Source of the DNA: Mesaphorura yosii
Taxonomy: Eukaryota > Arthropoda > Collembola > Poduromorpha > Tullbergiidae
NCBI GenBank assembly: GCA_009869945.1
Contig: WIXG01000012.1
Span: 310,001 to 374,000 of the forward strand
Reading direction: 5' to 3'
Length of the DNA: 64,000 bases
Shown here piece by piece: positions 27,153 to 37,321 of the stretch (position 1 is its first letter; each line of letters starts with the position of its first letter). The notes under the pieces were generated by a model. That model was not told the DNA's origin. It searched no databases and was given only the letters and a program-made list of their open reading frames with translations. Both the position numbers and the translations under genes were made by a program.

Positions 27153-30100
27153 TCACTTTGTGTACCCACGTCGAAGCCGTGTCCTTTCCGTCGGAGCTCC
27201 ACCGCCTCTCGGATTCAGGTTAAAAATGATGTCCCCAGGAGTGTGCCTGCTTCTGGTGATTATGCTTGATCGGAAAGTTTCTCCTCGCAATGAAGCTTTC
27301 ATTTTGTGCCTCAGTTGAACTGGAGTCAATTCAAGCGGCTCCTCTTCAATTTCGCGTGGCCTGAAGACAAAAATTAGAACAAATGTACCAAATGAATGAC
27401 ACTATGCGCAAAATTGATCGATTACTTTGCACAAATCGGACAGTTCCAGAAACTTTGATTCTTCCCGAACACTTCGCCTTCTTCCAGGGTGTTTGGCAAG
27501 TCTTCGCCCAGTGTCTCAGGCAGAAACAGCGTCAGTACTCCGGCAGTGATGGCACAACCTCCGAGGATGATTAGTGAGAGCACGGGATTGGTTCGTCCCT
27601 GCAAAAATCGGCAAACTGAAGACTAGGAAGGCCAGAGCACCAGAAAAGGAATGTACGAATTATGAAGCATTCTTACGATAGACGCAATGAATGGCGAAAT
27701 GATTGAAGCTACGTAGCCCATGATATGGATTGAATTGATTCCCTGTGCCCGAATGACGGTGGGCAGCAACTCGGCGGCGTACTGCAATCCAATGTTGAAG
27801 GCAACATTAACCCAGAAACGACTGATGAGTGCGGTTATCAGTGAGACTGTCGCCACTGCAAGCAAACACAGAATTTATTGTATGTGGCGGCTTTTCTGCT
27901 GGGCGCTTGGGTCTTACTTTCTGGAGTTTGTGGCACGCCAGCAGAAACGAGGCTGAATGCTCCAGAAAACATGAGCGAGGCAAATGCGAGCCATCGTCTA
28001 CCAAACCGATCCAGAGTGAAGACGAGGAGCATGTCAGCTGGAAACTCTGTGCTGGAGGCGATTGTGAACGAGACGAAGACGTTGTCACCGAAATTCAGAA
28101 TGTTTCTCGAATGTCCGTCATAAATGAGTGCTATCAGAGACCTAAATTAGTGATCAAAGTACATGAGATCCTCATACGAATCACAGCAGCTGTCAGTCAA
28201 ATACCAAATTATTGTCAGTAGGAGAAAGTTCTTTGCAATCCGTGGCTTCTTTAGCGCTTCAATCAGTGAAGCATCTTCTTCCTTTGTAATTTCTTCGTAC
28301 AGCTCTTCCGCCCCTTCCTGCATTGAAAAACGACATTTAAGAAGGCGAATGCTTTAATCTTGCTTCCTTTATCCGTGACCATGAACCTGAAAGTCCACGA
28401 AAATCTTCTCGTCAACATTTTTCCGGTTGATTTTCGCAAAACCTCGCAGAATTCGTGTAGCTTCCTTTGTACGTCCCTTTGAGAGGAGCCACCTGCAAAA
28501 TCAACCATGTTTATGTAATTAGCAGCGTGCAAGCGAAGGTTTTTCTCAGCATCTTCGTTGTGATTTTATGACCTTGCACTTTCTGGCACCACAAATATTG
28601 TCGGAATCGCAAGCAGCATCGGAAGAGACACAGCCAGTATGAAATGTCGCCAGTTTTCAATGGCCAGCGCTAGCCAAGGCACGATTATAGTCCCGATAGT
28701 GTAAAAGACGGCAATTGACAGATTCGCGACGAGCGTACGATAAGTTGGGCCGACGTACTCCAAAACTGAGAAAATGGGAAACGAACAGAAATTCAATGTA
28801 TTTCAAGCGCCCGACTCCATTCTTCTCGCCCTCACCAAAAATGTAAATCATCGTGAAACAGTTGTCAAATGCCATCCCAGCAATAAATCGAGAGAAGCAG
28901 AACAGGATAAAGTAGCTGGATGTGAAGGCGGTGAGAACTCCCCCTAGACAGCCAAGCAGGTTGGCGGTGACGAGAGCAGGGACTCTTCCACGGCTGATAC
29001 GATTGTCAGGAGACGAAATTCATTGCATGACAGAGCAACAAGACAACTTCTTTTTATGCCTTATTTTAACGAATATTTTTCATTTACTTATCGGCGATGA
29101 ACCCGATCCCAATTCCACCGATGATTGCTCCAACATAAAAGACTGCGTTCGCAATGGTGATGCGGGATTCTGGGTCACACCACCAACGCTCCTACATTGC
29201 GATTGGAATTAAAATAATTTATAATACTGCGTAGTGATAAATACACAGTTCATCGTTAAGTGTTCAGTTATTGTTAACACTGGTGACTGCTGGTGTAAGG
29301 AAACTTACATCAGATACAACTGTCGGGTACGGCAAACCCACATGCCTTTGCTGTGGGTCTTGCGGATACGCCCAATTCTCACACATTCGAATTCCAGCAG
29401 TGCTTGGATTCGCTGTTGAGCGTGGTGTGACAACAATTCGGATTCTGCAGTCCATCGCGCCCATTGCTGTGCATATTTGTCCCGTTGTGCAGGTTCTGTT
29501 TGTTTTAGGCGGGGAGTCTGCGTTGGTGGCGACTTTGACCGCATCGCAAGAAGTTGATGTGGAGGGCAATTGCGAAGACGGCTGATTGCGTTGATTCGGG
29601 GCTAAAGTTAGTCTGGCAGGGCGATTACGACTTGGTGGTGGCGTGCCCACAGGCGATGGCGAGCGAGGTGCAGTCGCAATCCGAAGACCAGGACCAGCTT
29701 CTTCCGGGTTCGCGTCAGGAGGCTCTGTCGCTGGTGTTGACGACGGTGAACTTGTGGGCCTGACAGTTGTTTGTGGAGTCGGTGTCGAAGGCCCTATTCG
29801 TTGTCTCCATGTATTTACATTGAATATGCTGTCACCGACACCCCCAATTGGAAACTTGGGGCTGAACTGTGCATTCGAATTCGGTGCTCTGAACCCACCG
29901 TAACCCCATTGCGGCGGCCCTCCAGACCATTGTCGTTTCTGCCTAGCTCTACAACCGCCTTCCGCCGTGCCGACGCCCAAGCACGTACCGTCTTTTTCCT
30001 GATAGTCACAGAAAGCTGCGTCTTGTGTGCAATTTTGCTGGCACCTGAAACAATTTAAATATGAGTGAATCTTCGACCAGGCTTTTTACTCCACCAAATG

Positions 30101-30497
30101 TGAGACCTTTGCCTGACGCGGTCAATGAGATCCAAAGTTTCCTGTTCGCTCCTTGAGTACGTCCAGCACGGGTCAAAATCACCCAACTCGGTTGTAAACG
30201 GAACAGAAAGATTCCGACTGTCCGGAAAGATAAGACAGGCACGGAACTTGTTTGACTTGACGTTCAATTTAACGTGTAATGTCATATTTCTGACGCTCAC
30301 CTTTGCTCTGCTGTCAACCCCGTAAAATTGAGACACCTGTCTTCACACCAATAAACTCTCGGATAAAGATAAATGAAAAGTTGGCCAAACAGCACAAAAG
30401 TTACAAAGATGCAGAATGGAGCCTGGGACACAAACAGGAACTTTTGGTAAAGCCCAAATTCCCCGACGTGAGCGAGCATCGTGTCGAAATCAATCAT
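27153..30497 (-). CDS. SLC22-family organic ion transporter with enlarged extracellular loop
   Basis: Major facilitator superfamily organic cation/anion transporter of the plasma membrane. Exons in transcript order: 30497-30301, 30217-30107, 30044-29309, 29191-29088, 28993-28836, 28765-28573, 28492-28387, 28317-28205, 28141-27918, 27855-27677, 27598-27426 and 27360-27153, all in phase, about 833 residues. The start MIDFDTMLAHVGEFGLYQ is the standard SLC22 opening; an in-frame upstream Met at 30590 is less likely. The first loop carries paired cysteines. ENWAY and a PTVVSDERWWC segment precede TM2. MFS signatures IADNRGRVPAL and LDRFGRRW, and PESARWLL after TM6, are present. Family members are usually about 550 residues; the excess lies in the 736 nt exon 29309-30044, which encodes a Pro/Ser/Thr/Asn-rich insert in the first extracellular loop. 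Substrate cannot be inferred. Confidence 0.88.
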
Positions 30498-31023
30498 CTT
30501 GCTAGATTTGGGCCTGAAACCTTTTAGTAGCCAAAAGGGTAGAAAATCCGCTTGTATGATAAATCGAACTGACGTCGAAAAGCCTGTCAATTTTCGATTC
30601 AGGCTGCGTCTGTCGATTGAGGAAATTAAAGCTTTAAATTCAGCACAGGACGGAAATCACTTTAAATGCTGTTTCCATTAATGGACTGCAGTAATTTCAA
30701 ACCGCATTCGTCCGGTTTGCACTGTACGAATAATTTTTGGCGTAATGCTTACAATAATTGCATTTTAAGACAGTAACTTGAATGAATGAGTGAATAGCGA
30801 ATTGCTAACGACTGCTCAACAAACGGAATTCATGTAATGAAGCAATGAAGCTAATAGAACAATCAAAACTCCAGAATTAACATTTTGACGACTTTATTTC
30901 AAGTTCTCATCCTGTTTTAATCAAATACAAACGTATTGATATAAATAATCTATAATCGTACGGTAAGCAATGAAATGAAATATACTGCCGCTGCTGTTGT
31001 GGTGTTGGTTGCAGCGGCCCACC
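30498..31023. other. spacer between SLC22 start and RpS28 stop
   Basis: Contains the SLC22 promoter and 5' UTR and the RpS28 3' UTR. A minus-strand AATAAA at 30893-30898 lies about 126 nt past the RpS28 stop and is the likely RpS28 polyadenylation signal. No coding exon is seen. Confidence 0.55.
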
Positions 31024-31424
31024 TTATCTTAACCGTCTGGCTTCTCTTTCCGACTCCAGCAGAGTGAGAATGTCTCCTTCACGAACCGGGCCTTTAACAT
31101 TACGGATAATCTGACGGTTCTGCTCTCCGAGGAACTCCACCTTCACCTGAGTACACTGCCCCTGGGATCCAGTTCGGCCGAGAAGCTTGGTGACCTGGAG
31201 GAACAAAATAAAACGGGTTTAATTATCCTGATTTAGCATAAAATCGATCCAATGAGTTGAAATCATAAGTCATCCTAGATTTGGGGAATTTGAAATTTAG
31301 ACACGCAATGCAAGACTTTCGGCGTTCTGGCACTTTCGGGGTTACGACACGGTGTTCACGCTAATTGGCGCTACAACAATTTAATAAAATGACTTACTCT
31401 AGCCAATACAATTGGTTTCTCCAT
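31024..31424 (-). CDS. RpS28: small ribosomal subunit protein eS28
   Basis: Component of the 40S ribosomal subunit. There are two coding exons: 31424-31398 encodes MEKPIVLAR, and 31194-31024 starts [20 protein letters not shown] and ends in the near-invariant [13 protein letters not shown]. The product is 65 residues, the normal length. The intron (31195-31397) begins GTAAGT and ends CTCCAG, in phase 0. The start is fixed by the short first exon, which aligns with the conserved N-terminus. The gene is divergent from ZGPAT, whose start codon is 417 bp away. Confidence 0.96.
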
Positions 31425-31841
31425 TGTAGTGTGGTTTGATTACGCGTTGATGGTCGAAATTTCCAAATGTAGCTCCGGTGATTTTCCAACACAGGTCCAC
31501 GCCGAAATTTGTCAAAATTGCTCCTTGCTGCTGCGCCGAATTCTCGAATGCTGTCCACTGCAATACGTAACAAGCATATGAACAAGTACGGAAAGTGGCA
31601 ATGCCGCATTGCATTACGAAAGAACGCGCTATCCGGTTTCACGTCACGTAAAATTCTCAGTTTCTCAGAGCACGCGGCCTTTAGAACTTTCAAAAGTAAG
31701 ACAACCTATAAAGTACGAAACAGAGTTCGACGTAGCACGAGAAGGTAGGAATTTTAGTCGAAGTGTTTACCTGCACGAGCACAATTAGCTATGATTAATT
31801 TATGACGCCTTTACTGTACTGCTTGTCTGCTCGAATTCGAA
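31425..31841. promoter_or_regulatory. shared upstream region between divergent RpS28 and ZGPAT
   Basis: The two start codons (31424 on minus, 31842 on plus) are separated by 417 bp, so both promoters must lie here or in upstream UTR exons. No TATA box or ribosomal-protein TOP tract could be assigned with confidence. Short open frames on both strands here look non-coding. Confidence 0.4.
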
Positions 31842-33898
31842 ATGGACGACTTGCTCGCTCAACTCGACCAACTTCATCAAGCACTTCAGTCAGCGGACGA
31901 TGAAAGCAAGCCTGGAATTCAGCAACTGATAAATGACATCCAGGAACTGCTTAGAGTTGTCCCCGACTCGGCGACACCAGCACAAGCTCAAGCATCGGAA
32001 TTGGAATCAACTAGATCGGCGCCTGGAACTGGAACAGATGAAGATGATGAATTCTTAAAGTTTCAGGTACGTCATGTCAAAACAAACCATGTCACGCCAG
32101 TTTCATGACTCATAATGCTCATTCTCATTCTGATCGCAGGCAGAAATTGCTGCTTTGGACGCTCCGAGTCATGACTCCTCTAATTTCAATTCCGAAAGCA
32201 GTAGTAAAACCGACTCCGCAATTCCGATGCCCACGTCAAATAAGAATGGTGACGTGGAAGGTGACGTAAACGCTGAGACTCATGACATTGTGGTAAGAAT
32301 AAAATTCCAGTCCAAGAAGCTTTGTGGGCTTTCCTATGTATCAGAATTAAAGATTTCTTTATGTGTATGTAGGAAGAATTGAAGGCACTTGAAGGAATGA
32401 AGTGTCTCTCTCCATTTCAAGCGAACTGGGGACAGATTGGATACTACAGTGGTATCATTCTATGCGTAGACAGTCATTCTAATGGTTAATTGATGAAACT
32501 TATTATGTTCGGTTTAAATACGAAATCATTAACATATCTTTTCCACGAGCAGAAGTGCATCACAAGGAATCAAGCGGGGACATCAGGGTACGGATAGTTT
32601 TCACCCAGCCAATCGTCGAGAGAATGAGACCCTGCGAGTTTTTCATGGAAGGTCGATGTCGATTTCCCGATAACGAATGTAAATTCTCTCACGGGGAAGT
32701 TGTTTCGCTCTCAGAACTACGGGAGTACCAGTAAGGAGTCTCAAAGAACTCTTCCAACGCTCTGATAAATTAATTCAAGATCTGATAAACTAATTTTTAG
32801 GGATCCTGACTACTCGAAAGTGATTCCTGGTGCCGAGGTTCTAGCCAAATACTCCGACGGACTTTGGTACAAGGCGACTGTGCGAAGTAAGAGTCACCTC
32901 ACAGCTGCACTTCAGCACTTCTATCACGACTTTGTAAAAGTCTAAACTCTTTGCTGCCCTTTTTAGAAATTACAGAGTCTGGAGAGTGCGAGCTATTTTA
33001 CCAATCCCACAAGGATCAGATTTTTACCATTCCAATCCACGAAACTTGCCCGGTTGCCGAAAGTGACGATGAGACTGACGATTCATCCGATGATGAATCG
33101 CGCGAGAAGGATTCTTTGTCGGATGAGGAAAGTAATGGCGCTAATGATGATGACGAGATTACTCCGGTTGTGTTCATCCGAGTGTCAGCGGCATCTCCTC
33201 TCGGAGAATGGGAGAAGCACACTCGGGTAAGTTCTGACTTGACTCATGACTCATTTGAAACTTTAGAAGTGAATTTCTACCATTTACAATTTCAGGGTAT
33301 CGGCTCCAAGTTAATGGCGAAGATGGGCTACATTCTTGGAACCGGCCTCGGGAAAAACGCTGAAGGGCGTGTCAATCCCGTGGACGCCGTCGTGCTGCCG
33401 CCGGGCCGATCTCTCGACCGATGCATGGAGTTGAAGGAGAAAGCAGGCACATCAGGCGTCAATTTGTTCAGCGTCGAAAGAAGACTGAAACGCCAAAAAC
33501 AGAAAGAAGCGCAAAGAGCCCAGATCGCTGAGAAGAAGCAGGCCGAATCCGAATCAGTATTCAACTTTCTTAATTCGAGTTTAAATCTGCGCAAGACGAA
33601 GAAGCACGCAAAGAACCACGGCAAGAACGCAGCGCTGAGCTTCAACAAAGAGTCATGCAAAGACCTGAGCAAGAATCTGTTAACAGTTGGCGCAAATATA
33701 AAATTAGTGGAGAAAGACATTAGTAAATGTAAAGAAAGCATTAAAAGGCACGAAGGCCGGGACAAGGCGACTGTGGACAAGCTCAAGGAGAAACTAAATG
33801 TATTGGAGTATCATCTAAGTCAATTTAGAAATAATGAAACGCAGATAGCTAAGGAACAAAGCAATCGAAACGCTAAGAAGAAACTGGAAATATTTTAA
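31842..33898 (+). CDS. ZGPAT: zinc finger CCCH-type and G-patch domain protein (ZGPAT)
   Basis: Nuclear protein whose vertebrate homologue is a transcriptional repressor. Exons: 31842-32066, 32140-32292, 32373-32484, 32550-32730, 32801-32886, 32967-33226 and 33296-33898, giving 539 residues against 531 in human. After an acidic N-terminus comes EELKALEGMKC, then one CCCH finger in MRPCEFFMEGRCRFPDNECK followed by FSHGEVVSLSEL. A Tudor-like segment follows (KYSDGLWYKATV), then a long acidic Ser/Asp/Glu stretch. The G-patch domain is GIGSKLMAKMGYILGTGLGK. The C-terminal third is a Lys/Glu-rich predicted coiled coil. The last intron (33227-33295) is 69 nt and has no in-frame stop. ATTAAA at 33909-33914 may be the polyadenylation signal. 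AK8 follows on the same strand 264 bp later. Confidence 0.93.
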
Positions 33899-34162
33899 TG
33901 TGTATTTTATTAAATAGCCCTGACGACAAAATCGCAACATATCAGCTGGTAATTTGTTCTTTCGTTTCTGCAACGAACATCGAAAGAGTTGTTATCATTC
34001 AAGCTAAGCTGCGAGATTTGAGAACTCCTTGGCTCTCGACGTTGTTTGAAGCATTTGTGAATTGAAATCATACTACAGCTCTCGTAAAGATCCTGACCCC
34101 ACGATACTTGTACGGATACGTTGTGCCGGTTGAGATTCCCCACACGTTCAGATTTTCTGAAA

Positions 34163-36177
34163 ATGGTTGATCCCGTCAAGGGTCCGCTCACTTTGAGCCC
34201 CAAACTACACGCCTACGCTGAGCATCATGGAATTTACGACGTTTTCCAGGTGATCCACGCCATTTGTTGCCAACTTCGTTTTAATTTCGACCTTTAGCCC
34301 AAGGCTTAACGCCAATTCATACTGAATTTGTCTTGTGCCAGGATTTAATCAAAGAAATGGCGATTTGGAAACCGGACGACCCTCTGCTGTACATTAAAGA
34401 GGAACTTCCTCGAATTGCTAAAAGCGTGTACAGACCAAAAGTGTTTCTTATCGGACCCGCGCCAGGTTCATTGCATATGCGCCACTGCTGTTAATTTTTT
34501 AACATCGTCAATGTCATCGCCAATAATTAGTAGTCGGTTCTCAATCCTCTCAAACTGATAGTGACTCCAAGAATTGGCGAGAACATCGCTGGAACATGTG
34601 GTGCTGTATTCTTGACACTTGAAGAAGTGATTGAAACGTCACCGCTTGGAATTCGAGACCATCTTCGAGAATACCTCAAAGTTGGCGACGCGACCGATGA
34701 TGAACCGCTGCGGAAACTGCTCATTGCGATGCTGAGTCGCCGTCTTTCAATGGAGGACTGCATCAACAATGGCTACGTTTTGTATGGTAAGTGACCAGAT
34801 TCGGGTTAACTAATGGCCGTAAGTTTCTTTACTGCTTCGATACCCAATTTGACCAATTCGTGAATTTAGGATTTCCACAAAGTCGGGCACAGGTCATCGC
34901 TTCTCAAATGGGCGGCCTACTCCCTCGCCAAGTCTTTGCGCTCCTGCCTCAAGGTCCACCCGGAAAACAGAACGATGTGGAGTTCAGAAATAGCTTAGTA
35001 AACGACGCCGAGATTCCTAAGCCAACAAAAGCACCGCAAATCTCAATTAAGGAGCTTGGACAGTATAAAGATTATTTTAAAACTAAAGAGGTCGTGTCCG
35101 TGTTTCATTCGAGGACTGTAAAGGTAAAATATGATACTTGTGAAGGTAGTTCTTTGTTTCCGACTTGATGATTCATAGCTTAGATAATTGGCTACGAGCG
35201 CTGGAGTGTTTCTAACCCATGCAATTTGGAGGCAGAATTCTTGGATGCAATTGCTGCAAAGGTTTCAAAAGGCGCTCCTTGGATTCCACGTGTAAGTGTA
35301 CACAACACCAACTCACCAGTTTAAGAATTCACCAGAATTCAGTTTTAGCTTTAGCACCAGTTAGTTTAAGGCAACGTTGGCAGATTATTCTGGTCGGACC
35401 GCCCGCGTGTGGAAAGTCCACCATAGCGGAGCATATCGCGACCACGTACCACATTACAAACGTGGACTGGATGGACGTTGTTCGTGGAGCGTCGCTGTGG
35501 CCAGATGAGGTCGCGGAGGAAGTCAAGCAATACTTGCAGGATTTGACACCGTTATCGGACGAAACTGTTAAAACTCTCTTAAAGGCAAGAACAAGGAGCA
35601 ATTTTTACGCAAAGTCACCACCTTGTAATAATTTCTCTTATCATTATCATAGAGGAAACTCTTACGTGAAGATTTCGTCAAATGTGGGTGGGTTTTGCAC
35701 GGCTTTCCAGAGAGTAAACGACAGGCTGAAATCATGGATGAGCTTTGATTGACAGCAAATCGGATCTTTTTGCTATCATGCCCCGAATCAGTCTCCAAAT
35801 CCCGTGCTATAACACAGCGCAAGGAAATTATAAATCGACGCCTTCCTGGAATTGAGTACCCGTTTGGGTTGGAGCTACCTGGCATGAGCAAAACCCCGAA
35901 GGAGCACAATATTGGCGATTTTCCATACAGCGATTACGCCATCAAGGCACGCTACACGGATTTCGATGGAAAGCTGGACGCTGTCATTGCCCACTTTGGT
36001 ATGCTAATGCCATTAAGAAATATTCATAAAAGTCAAGACACGTTAAAGCAAAGCAAGGTGGAACTTTCTCATCTTTCAGGTACGGAGATGGTTTTCGTTG
36101 ATGCTACTCAACCACCGGACACAGTTCATGAATTTATTGATGCTTCGGTCTTACGTAGTCCAAATCTTCGATTTTGA
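34163..36177 (+). CDS. AK8: adenylate kinase 8 homologue with an in-frame TGA
   Basis: Two-domain nucleoside monophosphate kinase; vertebrate AK8 is associated with cilia and flagella. Exons: 34163-34249, 34342-34465, 34562-34786, 34870-35123, 35184-35291, 35384-35584, 35653-35998 and 36080-36177. This gives 480 codon positions, close to human AK8 (479 residues). Domain 1 lacks a normal Walker A: the expected site reads IGPAPVTPRIGEN, without GK[ST]. Its lid-side segment MLSRRLSMEDCINNGYVL is recognisable. Domain 2 has an intact P-loop, LVGPPACGKST, then KCGWVLHGFPESKRQAEIMD. Immediately afterwards codon 35746-35748 is TGA, where the human protein has Gly. The downstream frame is still recognisable (LTANRIFLLSCPESV, then YPFGLELPGM and YTDFDGKLDAVIAHFG) to the TGA at 36175-36177. 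One intron (35585-35652) is GC-AG. This may be a recent nonsense allele, a pseudogene in decay, readthrough or a base error. Confidence 0.8.
35585..35652 (+). other. non-canonical GC-AG intron in AK8
   Basis: The donor reads AAG|GCAAGA and the acceptor CATAG|AGG. Splicing at these sites joins DETVKTLLK to RKLLREDFVKCGWVL with the same residue count as the human protein over this stretch. No GT donor nearby preserves frame and alignment. Confidence 0.7.
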
Positions 36178-36831
36178 TCATTTCATGCGTAATGGTATTA
36201 AAACATAAGGATAAATATTATTGTACAAATTATAAATTGTGCGCGCATATTAGTCATAGTTATAACTGATTTGTAGTCACAGTCTTCCAAACACATTATA
36301 AAGTCAAAAAGAGGAAAAGACTTGCTCTTGTAGTTTTGAGATAAGATATCAATGAAATTGTCTATGAATGAATTGTCATTAAAAGCTGAATTCATCATCA
36401 TAATCAGACTGTATTTTCGGCTTGATTTTTACACTCCCAATGAATTGCTTTGGGCTAGGAAAGTACTCGATGAGTTATGCTAGCAAGAATTGTCCGATTG
36501 TGATTCATCTGGACCGCAGACAAAAAAGTACTAATCTCAGGTAGCTTGACAAATATGTAAAGCAGGATAAGTAAATATATACTTCAGAATGTGATATGAC
36601 GGTTTATTAACCAGTTTATTAGATTTTTGCACAAACGCACTGATAACTTGAATATGGTATGACGTATTTTTGCAAAGTAGCACACCTGCTTCTACTTGTG
36701 CTTGGTTTTGGACTGGTCATGAACTTGGGTCCACTGTGCACAAATCCAGACAATCTGACTCAGAAGCTACAGTAAAAGAGGCAAAACAATCGATTACTGA
36801 TTGTACGAGTATAATCACCTTTGTCGTGCAT
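36178..36831. other. spacer between AK8 and the MITE-like element
   Basis: Contains the AK8 3' UTR, with ATTAAA at 36197-36202 just past the stop. It may also contain the unresolved 3' end of the minus-strand small gene at 37322-37887. No other coding exon is seen. Confidence 0.5.
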
Positions 36832-37239
36832 CAGGGTTGGCAGATAAAAATCGATTTTTTAAATTTTTTCGAAAAAATCATGATATATATATATCATCAA
36901 ATCCGATTTTTTTTATTTTTTCGAAAAAATCATGATATATATCATCAAATCCGATTTTTTTTTATTTTTTCGAAAAAATCATGATATATATCATCAAATC
37001 AAATTTTTTAAATTTTTTCGAAAAAATCATGATATATATATCATCAAATCCGAGTTTTTTTATTTTTTCGAAAAAATCATATATATCATCAAATCCGATT
37101 TTTTTTATTTTTTCGAAAAAATCATGATATATATTATCAAATCCGATTTTTTTTTATTTTTTCGAAAAAATCATGATATATATCATCAAATCCGATTTTT
37201 TTTATTTTTTCGAAAAAATCATGATTTTTTCCAACCCTG
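36832..37239. mobile_element. hAT-like non-autonomous element (MITE) with tandem-repeat interior
   Basis: The element starts CAGGGTTGG (36832-36840) and ends CCAACCCTG (37231-37239), perfect 9 bp terminal inverted repeats of the CAGGG type seen in hAT elements. GTCGTGC flanks it on both sides (36823-36829 and 37240-37246) as a 7 bp direct repeat. With one mismatch this extends to 8 bp, the usual hAT target duplication. It encodes no transposase. The interior is almost entirely a tandem array of about 48 bp AT-rich units. Confidence 0.65.
36849..37230. repeat. tandem array of about 48 bp self-complementary AT-rich units
   Basis: About seven to eight units follow one another. Each holds two near-palindromes, ATTTTTTCGAAAAAAT and ATGATATATATCAT, joined by a CAAATCCGATTTT segment. 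The TCATCAA (once TTATCAA) landmark recurs at about 36894, 36942, 36991, 37041, 37086, 37134 and 37183, so the period is 45-50 bp. Units differ mainly in the number of T or AT dinucleotides. An open frame through the array repeats the same peptide and is a by-product of the repeat, not a gene. Confidence 0.85.
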
Positions 37240-37321
37240 GTCGTGCTGCAGGAGAGCAGTCTTATCTGATGAGGTTGACCTGAGTTGGCCGAATGAAATA
37301 ATCAATTAATCTATTTCTTAC

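Noticed and set aside
31195-31397. Possible snoRNA in the RpS28 intron
   Set aside because: Ribosomal protein introns often host snoRNAs and a TGATTT-like C-box was noticed, but there is no convincing D box, terminal stem or H/ACA motif.
34466-34561. An alternative exon restoring a P-loop in AK8 domain 1
   Set aside because: No reading of this intron yields a GK[ST] motif in phase. The acceptor at 34560-34561 gives the best length match.
35292-35335. A 44 bp AK8 intron ending at 35335
   Set aside because: It would be shorter than any other well-supported intron here and adds 16 residues absent from human AK8. The acceptor at 35382-35383 gives an exact match (GAPWIPR to IILVGPP).
36932-37309. 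Open frame of 125 codons with a repeated peptide on the plus strand
   Set aside because: It is a product of the 48 bp tandem array and simply repeats one short peptide. It has no start context or domain.
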